Below, one piece after another: positions 7,803-14,346 of a DNA stretch of 20,368 nt. Both the position numbers and the translations under genes were made by a program. The stretch comes from an uncultured Actinomycetes bacterium. GTDB lineage: Bacteria; Actinomycetota; Thermoleophilia; Solirubrobacterales; 70-9. The notes under the pieces were generated by a model, which worked only from the letters and a program-made list of their open reading frames with translations, was not told where the DNA came from and ran no database searches. Position 1 is the stretch's first letter, and the number at the start of each line of letters is the position of its first letter. The stretch lies in NCBI GenBank assembly GCA_946479725.1, contig CAMLHB010000026.1, forward strand, positions 1 to 20,368, in the 5' to 3' direction.

Positions 7803-8552
7803 TCAGGCCGCCAATTTCTCCAATACCTCAGTCGGGATGTCGAAGTTGGCGTAGACCTCGTCGACGTCGTCCTGGTCGTCGAGCGCCTCCAGCAGCTTCA
7901 GCACCCGCTCGGCGTCGTGCCCCTTCACCTCGACGCTGCTCTTCGGCTCGGTCGCGAGCCCGGCGGACTCGACCTCGATGCCTTCGCCCTCGAGCGCTTC
8001 GCGCACCGCGGTGAGGTCGGTCGGCTCGCAGATCACCCGCAGCTTCCCCTCGTCCTCGCGCACGTCCTCGGCGCCGGCATCGATTGCCCCGATCAGGTCG
8101 TCCTCGCCGTAGCGACCGCCGTCGACCACGATCACGCCCTTTTTCTCGAAGATCCAGGCGACCGAGCCCGGCTCGCCGAGGTTGCCGCCGTGTTTGGAGA
8201 AGGCATGGCGGATCTCGGCGCTGGCGCGGTTGCGGTTGTCGGTCAGCGCCTCGACCAGGACGGCGACGCCCGCCGGGCCGTAGCCCTCGTAGACGATCCG
8301 TTCGATCGCGGCCCCGTCGGATCCGGCACCGGTGCCGACGTCGATCGCTTTCTGGATCTTGTCCTTCGGCATCGAGGCGTCTTTCGCCTTCTGGACCGCC
8401 GTCGCCAGGGTCGGGTTGCCGCCGGGGTCGCCGCCGCCGTCACGGGCGGCGACGGTGATCGCGCGCGCGAGCTTGCTGAAGAGCTTGCCGCGTTTGGCGT
8501 CGGCCGCACCCTTCTTGTGTTTGATCGAATGCCACTTGGAGTGCCCGGACAT
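7803..8552 (-). CDS. yebC: YebC/TACO1-family protein (translation or transcription modulator)
   Basis: The 249-residue protein opens with the family hallmark MSGHSKWHSIKHKKGAADAKRGK and keeps the rest of the pattern: NPTLATAVQKAKDASMPKDKIQKAI, YEGYGPAGVAVLVEALTDNRNR, SEIRHAFSKHGGNLG-like sequence and a C-terminal DDQDDVDEVYANFDI. YebC-type proteins have been described both as DNA-binding regulators and as ribosome-acting factors that help with proline-rich stretches; which applies here cannot be seen. It heads the ruv block. Its ATG is only 26 bases from the start of a divergent plus-strand gene, so promoters for the two must overlap or lie inside coding sequence. Confidence 0.96.
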   Translation of the reverse strand: MSGHSKWHSIKHKKGAADAKRGKLFSKLARAITVAARDGGGDPGGNPTLATAVQKAKDASMPKDKIQKAIDVGTGAGSDGAAIERIVYEGYGPAGVAVLVEALTDNRNRASAEIRHAFSKHGGNLGEPGSVAWIFEKKGVIVVDGGRYGEDDLIGAIDAGAEDVREDEGKLRVICEPTDLTAVREALEGEGIEVESAGLATEPKSSVEVKGHDAERVLKLLEALDDQDDVDEVYANFDIPTEVLEKLAA

Positions 8553-8578
8553 CGCCTGGCATTCTATGAAGTCGTCCG

Positions 8579-9013
8579 ATGAGCGCGAAGGAGAGAACCC
8601 ATGGAGCCGGGCGTGCCCTCGCCGCCAGCCTCGTCTTCCTGGCGATGCTGCTGGCCGCCTTCTCGCTCTGGACCGCGATCCCGCTGAGCTGGGTCTACAT
8701 CGCCTCCAAGCTCTCCCAGACCCAGTTCCCGGCCGGCGGCCCCTATGCGGTGGTCGTGATCGGGATCCTGCTCACCTTCGTGGTGGTCGCCTGGCTGATC
8801 GGCCGCCTCAACAACCTCTACATCCGCATCACCGGCACCAACCGTCTCGGCCCGATCCGGCCGACCTGGCTGAAAAGCATGCGGGATACCGCCCCGGTCG
8901 CCCGCTCGGTCACCGTCGTCGAGGCGGTACTGATGGCCTCGGTGATGCTCGCCGCCCTCGCCCTCACCCTCTGGTTCTTCCTCCTGGCGGGATCGCCGCT
9001 GCCCGACCAGTAA
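8579..9013 (+). CDS. Three-helix membrane protein of unknown function
   Basis: A 144-residue protein with a basic N-terminus and three predicted membrane segments at about 13-35, 54-75 and 112-136. Between segments 2 and 3 is a charged, presumably cytoplasmic stretch (GRLNNLYIRITGTNRLG...RPTWLKSMRDTAP). No family is recognised. It starts at ATG 8579, divergent from yebC with 26 bases between starts, and ends at TAA 9013. With the next plus-strand gene it interrupts the otherwise minus-strand pdxST-yebC-ruv order. An internal start at a later Met (residue 23) would remove part of the first membrane helix and is less likely. Confidence 0.75.
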   Translation: MSAKERTHGAGRALAASLVFLAMLLAAFSLWTAIPLSWVYIASKLSQTQFPAGGPYAVVVIGILLTFVVVAWLIGRLNNLYIRITGTNRLGPIRPTWLKSMRDTAPVARSVTVVEAVLMASVMLAALALTLWFFLLAGSPLPDQ

Positions 9014-9035
9014 CAGGGTCCGCGACCAAGGCGTT

Positions 9036-9055
9036 GCGAAACTTTTACGTTTCGC
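9036..9055. promoter_or_regulatory. Inverted repeat upstream of the small coiled-coil gene
   Basis: GCGAAAC-TTTTAC-GTTTCGC, a perfect 7-bp inverted repeat with a 6-base spacer, lying 23-42 bases after the previous gene's stop and 37-57 bases before the next start. Its place suggests a repressor operator or a short terminator for the upstream gene; no T-run follows on the plus strand. Confidence 0.4.
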
Positions 9056-9068
9056 GCACAACACGTTG

Positions 9069-9095
9069 CATGTTGCCCGGTAAGGTGGCAACATG
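9069..9095. promoter_or_regulatory. Inverted repeat covering the ribosome-binding site and start codon
   Basis: CATGTTGCC (9069-9077) and GGCAACATG (9087-9095) are exact reverse complements separated by 9 bases. The right arm contains the ATG of the downstream gene, and the Shine-Dalgarno-like AAGGTGG spans the spacer and arm. It is either a DNA operator for a dimeric repressor or an RNA hairpin that hides the start codon. Which one cannot be decided from the sequence. Confidence 0.55.
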
Positions 9096-9332
9096 GCAGT
9101 CATGGCAAGGGAAGAGTGGACCGACGCAAGGCTCGACGAACTCAATCGTCGAGTCGGCGGTATGCGAGTGGAGATGCGGAACGAACTTCAGGCGGTCCGG
9201 GTGGAGATGCGGGACATACGGACCGAAATCGGCGCCGTCAATCGGACGATGCAGCAATTTGCCTTTGCCATGATCGGGACGGTATTCCTTGGGTTCATGG
9301 GAACCATCGCCGCGCTTGTCTCTCTCGTCTGA
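9093..9332 (+). CDS. Small coiled-coil protein with C-terminal membrane anchor
   Basis: A 79-residue protein. Residues about 8-50 form an amphipathic heptad pattern (WTDARLDELNRRVGGM, then two near-repeats VEMRNELQAVR and VEMRDIRTEIG), and residues about 56-78 form one hydrophobic membrane segment that ends the protein. This layout matches small tail-anchored coiled-coil proteins and is also reminiscent of XhlA-like/holin-associated proteins, but no phage genes are nearby. ATG 9093 has an AAGG seven bases upstream; ATG 9102 is an alternative. The start codon lies inside an inverted repeat. The gene is convergent with the peptidase gene with no bases between the two stop codons. Function unknown. 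Confidence 0.7.
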   Translation: MAVMAREEWTDARLDELNRRVGGMRVEMRNELQAVRVEMRDIRTEIGAVNRTMQQFAFAMIGTVFLGFMGTIAALVSLV

Positions 9333-9340
9333 TCAGACGA
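9325..9340. other. 16-base perfect palindrome at two abutting convergent stop codons
   Basis: TCGTCTGATCAGACGA is its own reverse complement. Its centre TGATCA supplies the TGA of the plus-strand coiled-coil gene (9330-9332) and the TGA of the minus-strand peptidase gene (9335-9333). The hairpin has no room for a loop and no T-run, so terminator function is doubtful; it may simply reflect both proteins ending in valine followed by TGA. Confidence 0.6.
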
Positions 9341-10442
9341 CGAAGCGGCCGTCTTCCTGCATCACCTCGCCGTCGACTTCGAGCTTGCCGCCGAGGCGCA
9401 GGTCGCAGACGAGATCGGTGTGGACGGCGGACTCGTTCTCACCACCGGACTCGGGATAGCTGCTGCCGACGGCCATGTGGACGGTGCCGCCGATCTTCTC
9501 GTCGAGCAAGACCTCGCGGGTGCCTTTGGCGATCCCGTAGTTGGTCCCGATCCCGAGCTCGCCGAGGGTGCGGGCGCCCGCGTCGGTGTCGAGCAGCTTC
9601 AGCAGGTACTCCTCGCCGCGCTCGGCCGAGGCGTCGACGACTCTGCCCGCCTCGAAGCGCAGGCGCACGCCGGAGACCTCGCGGCCGCCGATCACCGCCG
9701 GCAGGTGGAAGCTGACTTCGCCCTCGACCGAGTCCTCGATCGGGCCGGTGAAGAACTCGCCGTCGGGCATGTTGTTGTCGCCGATGCAGGGGATGAACCT
9801 GCGACCGGCGATCCCGAGCTTGATGTCGGTTCCCGGCGCCGTCACCCGCACCTCCTCATGGCCCTCGACCCAGTCGGCAAGCCGGGTCGTCTCCTCCGAG
9901 GCCCGCTTCCAGGCGGTCAGCGGCTCGGGGTCGGTCGCCAGACAGGCGCCGTAATAGAAGCCTTCGTAATCGGCCAGGCTCATCTCGGCCTCCGAGGCGT
10001 AGGCGCTGGTGGGGTAGAGCGTGTAGCACCAGCGGAAATCGCCCTCGGCGGCCCGCTTCATCGCCCGGGTCATCAGGTCCCCGGTCGCCGACTGGCGCAG
10101 CGTCTGGCGCTCCGGGGGGACGCCGGAGAGCTCGCGGGTGTTGGTGCTGGCGCCGATCGCGATCCGCACGTCGGCGTTGTCGACCATCCACTCGGCGAAG
10201 GGCGAGATCCATTCCAGCTGCCGGTCGGAGGCGTGCTTGAAGTAGGCGGCGATCTGCCCCTCCAGGGCCACGTTCAGCATCGGGTGGCCACCCGCCTGCA
10301 GCACCTCCTCGTAGACCGCCAGCAGCAGCGGCGCCGCGGCGCTCTCGCCGTCGATCGCGACGACGTCGCCCTCCTTCACCGCGGTCGAGTAGCCGACCAG
10401 GATCTTCGCCAGATTCTGAACCCGGGGGTCGCCACCGCTCAT
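9333..10442 (-). CDS. M29-family aminopeptidase (AmpS/thermophilic aminopeptidase type)
   Basis: A 369-residue cytosolic metallo-aminopeptidase that would remove N-terminal residues from peptides. The family's metal and catalytic residues can be placed: E229 in NNMPDGEFFTGP, E315 and H322 in LLDEKIGGTVHMAVG, Y329, and H341/D343 in HTDLVCDL. The N-terminal domain (residues about 1-190) with LAKILVGYSTAVKEGDVVAI is also typical. Length is slightly shorter than the usual 400-410. It starts at ATG 10442, overlapping the pdxT stop as ATGA, so it is translationally coupled to the vitamin B6 genes. The link to that pathway is not obvious; coupling may be genomic convenience or may supply amino acids such as glutamate/glutamine. 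Confidence 0.93.
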   Translation of the reverse strand: MSGGDPRVQNLAKILVGYSTAVKEGDVVAIDGESAAAPLLLAVYEEVLQAGGHPMLNVALEGQIAAYFKHASDRQLEWISPFAEWMVDNADVRIAIGASTNTRELSGVPPERQTLRQSATGDLMTRAMKRAAEGDFRWCYTLYPTSAYASEAEMSLADYEGFYYGACLATDPEPLTAWKRASEETTRLADWVEGHEEVRVTAPGTDIKLGIAGRRFIPCIGDNNMPDGEFFTGPIEDSVEGEVSFHLPAVIGGREVSGVRLRFEAGRVVDASAERGEEYLLKLLDTDAGARTLGELGIGTNYGIAKGTREVLLDEKIGGTVHMAVGSSYPESGGENESAVHTDLVCDLRLGGKLEVDGEVMQEDGRFVV

Positions 10443-11029
10443 CGCCCTACCTCCTCCCCCGCCCGCTCGCGGGCGGCCGTGGTCATCGCCATGAAGATCG
10501 CGTGGAAGCGCGGGTCGTCGGTCAGCTCGGGATGGAAGGCGCAGGCGAGCACGCTCCCTTCCCGGATCGCGACCGGATGCCCCTCGTGGGAGGCGAGCAC
10601 CTCGACCCCGGGGCCGTGGCGCTCGACCCAGGGGGCGCGGATGAAGACCGCCCGCAGCGGCTCGTCCCCCGCCCCCTCGACCTCGAGGTCGGCCTCGAAG
10701 CTCTGCAGCTGGCGCCCGAAGGCGTTCCGCCGCGCCGTCGCATCGATCAAACCGAGGTGGTCGGCATCGCAGACGATCAGCCCGGCGCAGGTGCCGAGGA
10801 TCGGCCGTCCGGCTTCGTGATGGGCACGCAGCCCCGGCTCGAGGCCGGCGGAGGCGATCAGCTTGCCGATCGTCGTGCTCTCGCCGCCGGGGATGACCAG
10901 GGCGTCGACGTCCTCGAGATCCTCCGGGACACGCACCTCGCTCGGCTCGGCCCTGAGCTGGCGCAGCGTCCTCGCATGGGCTTCGAAGTCGCCCTGGAGC
11001 GCCAGTACGCCGATCTTCAGGTCGGCCAC
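10439..11029 (-). CDS. pdxT: Pyridoxal 5'-phosphate synthase glutaminase subunit PdxT
   Basis: PdxT hydrolyses glutamine and channels ammonia to PdxS for de novo pyridoxal 5'-phosphate synthesis. The class I glutaminase residues are clear: PGGEST (48-52), nucleophile C81 in GTCAGLI, and H166/E168 in FHPELTDD. Other family motifs are IGVLALQGDFEAH at the N-terminus and FIRAPWVE. Length 196 is normal. The start is GTG 11029, seven bases after the pdxS stop; its stop overlaps the start of the M29 peptidase gene. Cotranscription with pdxS is expected because the two proteins form one 12+12 complex. Confidence 0.97.
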   Translation of the reverse strand: MADLKIGVLALQGDFEAHARTLRQLRAEPSEVRVPEDLEDVDALVIPGGESTTIGKLIASAGLEPGLRAHHEAGRPILGTCAGLIVCDADHLGLIDATARRNAFGRQLQSFEADLEVEGAGDEPLRAVFIRAPWVERHGPGVEVLASHEGHPVAIREGSVLACAFHPELTDDPRFHAIFMAMTTAARERAGEEVGR

Positions 11030-11036
11030 CGCGTGG

Positions 11037-11933
11037 TCAAGCTCCGCGGTTCTGCAGCAGGGCGTCCTCGGCGGCGAGGCCGGCGATCTCCAGGCCCGGC
11101 ATCGCCTCGCCGAGCCCGATCGAAGCCGCCGCGACCCGCTCGGGGTCGTTGAAGTGCGTGGTCGCCTCGACGATCGCCCGCGCCCGCCGCTCGGGGTCGG
11201 AGCTCTTGAAGATCCCGGAGCCGACGAAGTTGCCCTCGGCGCCCAGTTGCATCATCAGCGCCGCGTCGGCCGGGGTGGCGATGCCGCCGGCGCAGAACAG
11301 CGGCACCGGCAGCCGGCCCGCCTCGGCGACGGCCTTGACGACCTCGAGCGGGGCCTGCAGTTCTTTCCCCTCGGAGGAGAGCTCCTCCGGGCCAAGCTGG
11401 GCCAGGCGCTTGATCCCGGAGACGATCTCGCGCATGTGGCGGACCGCCTCGACCACGTTGCCGGTCCCGGCCTCACCCTTGGAGCGGATCATCGCCGCCC
11501 CCTCGCCGAGCCGCCGCAGCGCCTCACCGAGGTTGGTGGCGCCGCAGACGAAGGGCACCTCGAAGGCGAACTTGTCGATGTGGTTGTGCTCGTCGGCCGG
11601 GGTCAGGACCTCGGACTCGTCGACGTAGTCGACTTCGAGGGACTGCAGGACCTGGGCCTCGGCGAAGTGGCCGATCCGGGCCTTCGCCATCACCGGGATG
11701 GAAACGGCCTCCTGGATCCCTTTGATCATCGCCGGGTCGGACATCCGGGCGACCCCGCCGTCGCGGCGGATGTCGGCGGGGACGCGCTCCAGCGCCATCA
11801 CCGCGCAGGCCCCGGCCTCCTCGGCGACCTTCGCCTCCTCGGGGGTGACCACATCCATGATCACCCCGCCTTTCAGCATCTCGGCCAGGCCGGTCTTCAG
11901 TCGAAACGTCGCGCGCTCAGTCATCCCGGCCAT
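11037..11933 (-). CDS. pdxS: Pyridoxal 5'-phosphate synthase lyase subunit PdxS
   Basis: PdxS condenses ribose (or ribulose) 5-phosphate, glyceraldehyde 3-phosphate and PdxT-derived ammonia into pyridoxal 5'-phosphate. The 298-residue (beta/alpha)8 barrel keeps the catalytic residues: D27 in VIMDVV, K84 in VMAKARIGH (Schiff base to the pentose), and K152 in [11 protein letters not shown]. Also visible are [25 protein letters not shown] and the phosphate-binding [19 protein letters not shown]...FVGSGIF. ATG 11933 gives [10 protein letters not shown]; the second ATG at 11924 is equally possible. It lies 35 bases downstream of an RpiR-type regulator on the same strand, followed closely by pdxT. 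Confidence 0.98.
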   Translation of the reverse strand: MAGMTERATFRLKTGLAEMLKGGVIMDVVTPEEAKVAEEAGACAVMALERVPADIRRDGGVARMSDPAMIKGIQEAVSIPVMAKARIGHFAEAQVLQSLEVDYVDESEVLTPADEHNHIDKFAFEVPFVCGATNLGEALRRLGEGAAMIRSKGEAGTGNVVEAVRHMREIVSGIKRLAQLGPEELSSEGKELQAPLEVVKAVAEAGRLPVPLFCAGGIATPADAALMMQLGAEGNFVGSGIFKSSDPERRARAIVEATTHFNDPERVAAASIGLGEAMPGLEIAGLAAEDALLQNRGA

Positions 11934-11968
11934 CTTACGGGGACGGGAAGACCGGCCGTCGGCCGCGC

Positions 11969-12817
11969 CTACTTCAGTTTGTAGGCGCGGATGCGGTCTT
12001 TGTGCGCGGCTTCGTCGCGGGCGTATAGCCCGTGGGCCAGCCCTTCTACCAGCGCCATCAAAGCCGTGTGGCTGCGGGTGAAGCTGGGGCTGTTGGAGGA
12101 GAAGTAGAGGGTCAGCTCGGCGTGCTCCCCGACCTCCGACATCGTCGCGTCGGAGATCGCCAGGGTACGGGCGCCGCGGTGGTGCGCCAGCTTCATCGCC
12201 CGCAGCAGCAGCGGGTGGGCGCGGCCGGCGGAGAGGGTGATGACGAGCGTGTTCTCGTCGATCCGCCCCAGCCGCTGCAGCGACTCGCCGCCGGTGCTGG
12301 CGACGATTTCGGCACGGATGTCGAGCAGGCTGAGGGTGTGGCGCAGGTAGCTGGCGAAGAAGGCCATCTGGTCGACGCCGACGATGACGATCCGCTGGGC
12401 GGTCGCGACCGCCTCGATCGAGGCTTCGACCTGCTCGGGGGTCAGCTTGCGTGCAGTTTCCTCAAGGTTCGCGTAGTCGGCGCTGAGCGATCCCTCCAGC
12501 TCGGAGTGATCGAAGGAGAAGAGGGCGCCGCCGTTGGCGCTGCTGGCGGCGATCGTCGTCCGGTACTCCTCGATCGCGGCCTGCTGAAGCTCGGGGTACC
12601 CCTCGAAGCCGAGCGCCTGCGAGAAGCGGACGACGGTCGAGGAGGAGGTGCTCGCCCGGCGGGCCAGCTCCTCGGCGGTGAGGAAGGCGGCCTCGTCGAG
12701 ATGGTCGACGATGTAGCGGGCTACGTCCTTCTGAGAGCGCGAGAACTCGTCGAAGCGCTCCTGGATGTAGTCGGAAAGGCTTTTGAGCTGTGGGGACTTC
12801 GTTGCGGTCTTGGTCAC
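11969..12817 (-). CDS. RpiR/MurR-family transcriptional regulator (HTH + SIS)
   Basis: A 282-residue regulator. An N-terminal RpiR helix-turn-helix domain spans about 12-90 ([31 protein letters not shown], with recognition helix [16 protein letters not shown]), and a SIS (sugar isomerase) domain spans about 120-265 ([21 protein letters not shown], then [34 protein letters not shown]). SIS domains of this family bind phosphorylated sugars and change DNA binding. The start is GTG 12817; an ATG at 12827 is in another frame. The gene is 35 bases upstream of pdxS on the same strand, so it may autoregulate an rpiR-pdxS-pdxT-pepM29 operon. The more usual pdxST regulator is a MocR/PdxR-type protein, so an RpiR protein here is unusual. 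Its ligand and operator are not visible. Confidence 0.93.
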   Translation of the reverse strand: MTKTATKSPQLKSLSDYIQERFDEFSRSQKDVARYIVDHLDEAAFLTAEELARRASTSSSTVVRFSQALGFEGYPELQQAAIEEYRTTIAASSANGGALFSFDHSELEGSLSADYANLEETARKLTPEQVEASIEAVATAQRIVIVGVDQMAFFASYLRHTLSLLDIRAEIVASTGGESLQRLGRIDENTLVITLSAGRAHPLLLRAMKLAHHRGARTLAISDATMSEVGEHAELTLYFSSNSPSFTRSHTALMALVEGLAHGLYARDEAAHKDRIRAYKLK

Positions 12818-12879
12818 GGCGGTCCATTTCGCCGAACCCGAGCCTTTCCCTTCCAGGTTTCTGGTTGGATTCGTCGCAG

Positions 12880-13263
12880 ATGACTCTCGAAAAGGCCCTG
12901 CGCCTCACCAACCGCAACATGATCGCTTTCGACCTCCTGCTCGGCAGCGCCGCGATCGCGGCGCCGGCGCAGACCCTGAAGGTGCTCGGTCACGAGCATC
13001 CGTCGCCGGACGCGGAGCACCTCTTCCGCCGCTGCGGCCCGATCTGGCTCACCTTCGCCGCCGCCCACCTGGTGGCCGACCGGCGCGGCAGCGCCGCCGA
13101 CTGGCAGTCGCTCGCCTGGCTGCGCGGGACCGAGATCGCCACCGACGCGCTCTGGTCCGCCTCACCAGCCGTCACCCGGCCAGGGGCGAAGCTCGGACTG
13201 CAGCTCGCCGGGGTCGCCAACGCCGCGATGGCGGCCGGCTTCGCCTGGATGTCGAGGCGTTGA
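12880..13263 (+). CDS. Small four-helix membrane protein, unknown function
   Basis: A 127-residue protein read from ATG 12880 (MTLEKALRLTNRNMIAFD). Four hydrophobic segments can be seen at about 13-35, 52-68, 76-92 and 104-124, with short charged loops. The reading frame is open further upstream, to 12790, but that extension overlaps the divergent rpiR coding region's start (12817) and has low-quality Arg/Ser-rich sequence, so I chose 12880. It is divergent from rpiR with 62 bases between starts, and it begins a tight four-gene run: the next gene starts one base after its stop. No family is recognised. Confidence 0.75.
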   Translation: MTLEKALRLTNRNMIAFDLLLGSAAIAAPAQTLKVLGHEHPSPDAEHLFRRCGPIWLTFAAAHLVADRRGSAADWQSLAWLRGTEIATDALWSASPAVTRPGAKLGLQLAGVANAAMAAGFAWMSRR

Positions 13264-13264
13264 G

Positions 13265-13600
13265 ATGAGCCAGTTCGACGGCCTCCCGAGTATCCGCTGG
13301 AGCCTCACCGGACTGAACGAAGAGGGCGACGAGACCTGGCTGATCCGGGGGATCGCCCGCAAGCTCTACCACTGCCCCGGCTGCCACGGCGACATCCCGG
13401 TCGGGGAGGAACACACCGTCGTCCAGTTCGTGCGCCGGCTCGGGGGCACAGACCACCACCACTGGCACCGGCGCTGCGCCGAAGAGCTGCTGGTGCCCGA
13501 GCTCGGCAACCTCAAGCGGGTGCCGGCGGCGGAGTCGAGCCAGGAGCGCCTGGAGGCCCGGGGCCGCCGGCCCTCCGGGCGCCGGGGCCGACGCCGGTGA
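13265..13600 (+). CDS. Small zinc-finger-like protein of an actinobacterial type
   Basis: A 111-residue soluble protein. C37-x2-C40 (YHCPGCHGDIPVGEEH) and a second cluster H66-x-H68-x2-C71 (HHWHRRC) make a probable single zinc site. The pattern CPGC...I..G..H.VV......HWH..C resembles short actinobacterial proteins usually annotated as hypothetical or, without good support, ATP/GTP-binding. The C-terminus (about 97-111) is strongly basic (RGRRPSGRRGRRR), suited to nucleic acid or ribosome contact, though this is inference. It starts one base after the previous stop, and its TGA overlaps the GTG of the next gene, so it is embedded in a membrane-protein operon despite being soluble itself. Confidence 0.82.
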   Translation: MSQFDGLPSIRWSLTGLNEEGDETWLIRGIARKLYHCPGCHGDIPVGEEHTVVQFVRRLGGTDHHHWHRRCAEELLVPELGNLKRVPAAESSQERLEARGRRPSGRRGRRR

Positions 13601-14346
13601 GCCTGCGCCGCCGCCTCATCTCCACCTACGGCCAGATCTGGCGCACCTACCGGGGTTGGGCGAGCTCGATCCTGCTGCTGGCGGCGATCGTCTTCATCCC
13701 GCTGGGGCTGCTGAGCTCGCTGACCTGGCACGTCGAACTCGACGCCCTGAACATCACCAACGGGATCAAACTGGCGGCGCTCGCCCTCGCGGCCGGCGCG
13801 ATCACCCTGACCGGACTGCTCGGCGAGGTCTTCTTCAGCGGCGCGATCGCCGTCTCGCTCACCCACCCGCACGGCGAGGAGCCGCCGCCGCTGCGCGAGA
13901 TCGCCCGGCGCCTCAACTACGGGCGGTTGATCGCCGTCGACCTGCTCTTTGTCGCGATCGTCGCCGTCGGGCTGCTGCTCGCTTTCGTGCCGGGGATGCT
14001 CGCCTTCGTCTGGCTCGGGCTCGCCGGCCCGATCGTCGAGCTCGAAGACCGAAGCGCCGTCGGCGCCCTGCGCCGCAGCCTGCAGCTGGTCCGCGGCAAC
14101 TTCTGGCTCGTCTTCGGCGTGTTGGCGCCGATCGAGATCTTCGGCGACGCGGTCGGCGGCGGCCTCGCGGCCCTGGTTCACGCCCTCCTCGGCCACACCT
14201 TCCTCGCCACCTGGCTGGCGGAGTCGCTCGCCGACGCCGCCCTCTCCCCCGTCTTCGCCGTCGCCGCCGTCCTCCTCACCGTCGAGCTGATGCGGGAGAA
14301 GCAGGGAACCGCGCCGCCCCTGCACGCCAGCCCGGTGCCGGCATGA
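13597..14346 (+). CDS. Multi-pass membrane protein (YciC/GPDP-membrane-domain-like)
   Basis: A 249-residue integral membrane protein with about six hydrophobic segments (about 20-42, 56-85, 111-130, 132-146, 168-190, 205-230). The stretch AFVWLGLAGPIVELEDRSAVGALRRSLQLVRGNFWLVFGVL is typical of the YciC-like / glycerophosphodiester phosphodiesterase membrane-domain proteins, in which a conserved E-x2-S-x2-x-A-L-x-R-S-x-x-L-x-x-G-x-x-W pattern appears; no enzymatic domain is attached. It starts at GTG 13597, overlapping the previous stop as GTGA, and its own stop overlaps the next ATG. Substrate and role are unknown; transport or membrane organisation is a guess from the fold. Confidence 0.82.
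   Translation: MSLRRRLISTYGQIWRTYRGWASSILLLAAIVFIPLGLLSSLTWHVELDALNITNGIKLAALALAAGAITLTGLLGEVFFSGAIAVSLTHPHGEEPPPLREIARRLNYGRLIAVDLLFVAIVAVGLLLAFVPGMLAFVWLGLAGPIVELEDRSAVGALRRSLQLVRGNFWLVFGVLAPIEIFGDAVGGGLAALVHALLGHTFLATWLAESLADAALSPVFAVAAVLLTVELMREKQGTAPPLHASPVPA

Noticed and set aside
7803..8552. Naming yebC specifically as a transcription regulator of ruvC
   Set aside because: Older annotations suggest it from adjacency, but the family also acts on translation; sequence cannot decide.
9093..9332. A prophage lysis cassette (XhlA/holin-like gene)
   Set aside because: No endolysin, structural or integrase genes nearby; the coiled-coil/anchor layout alone is too generic.
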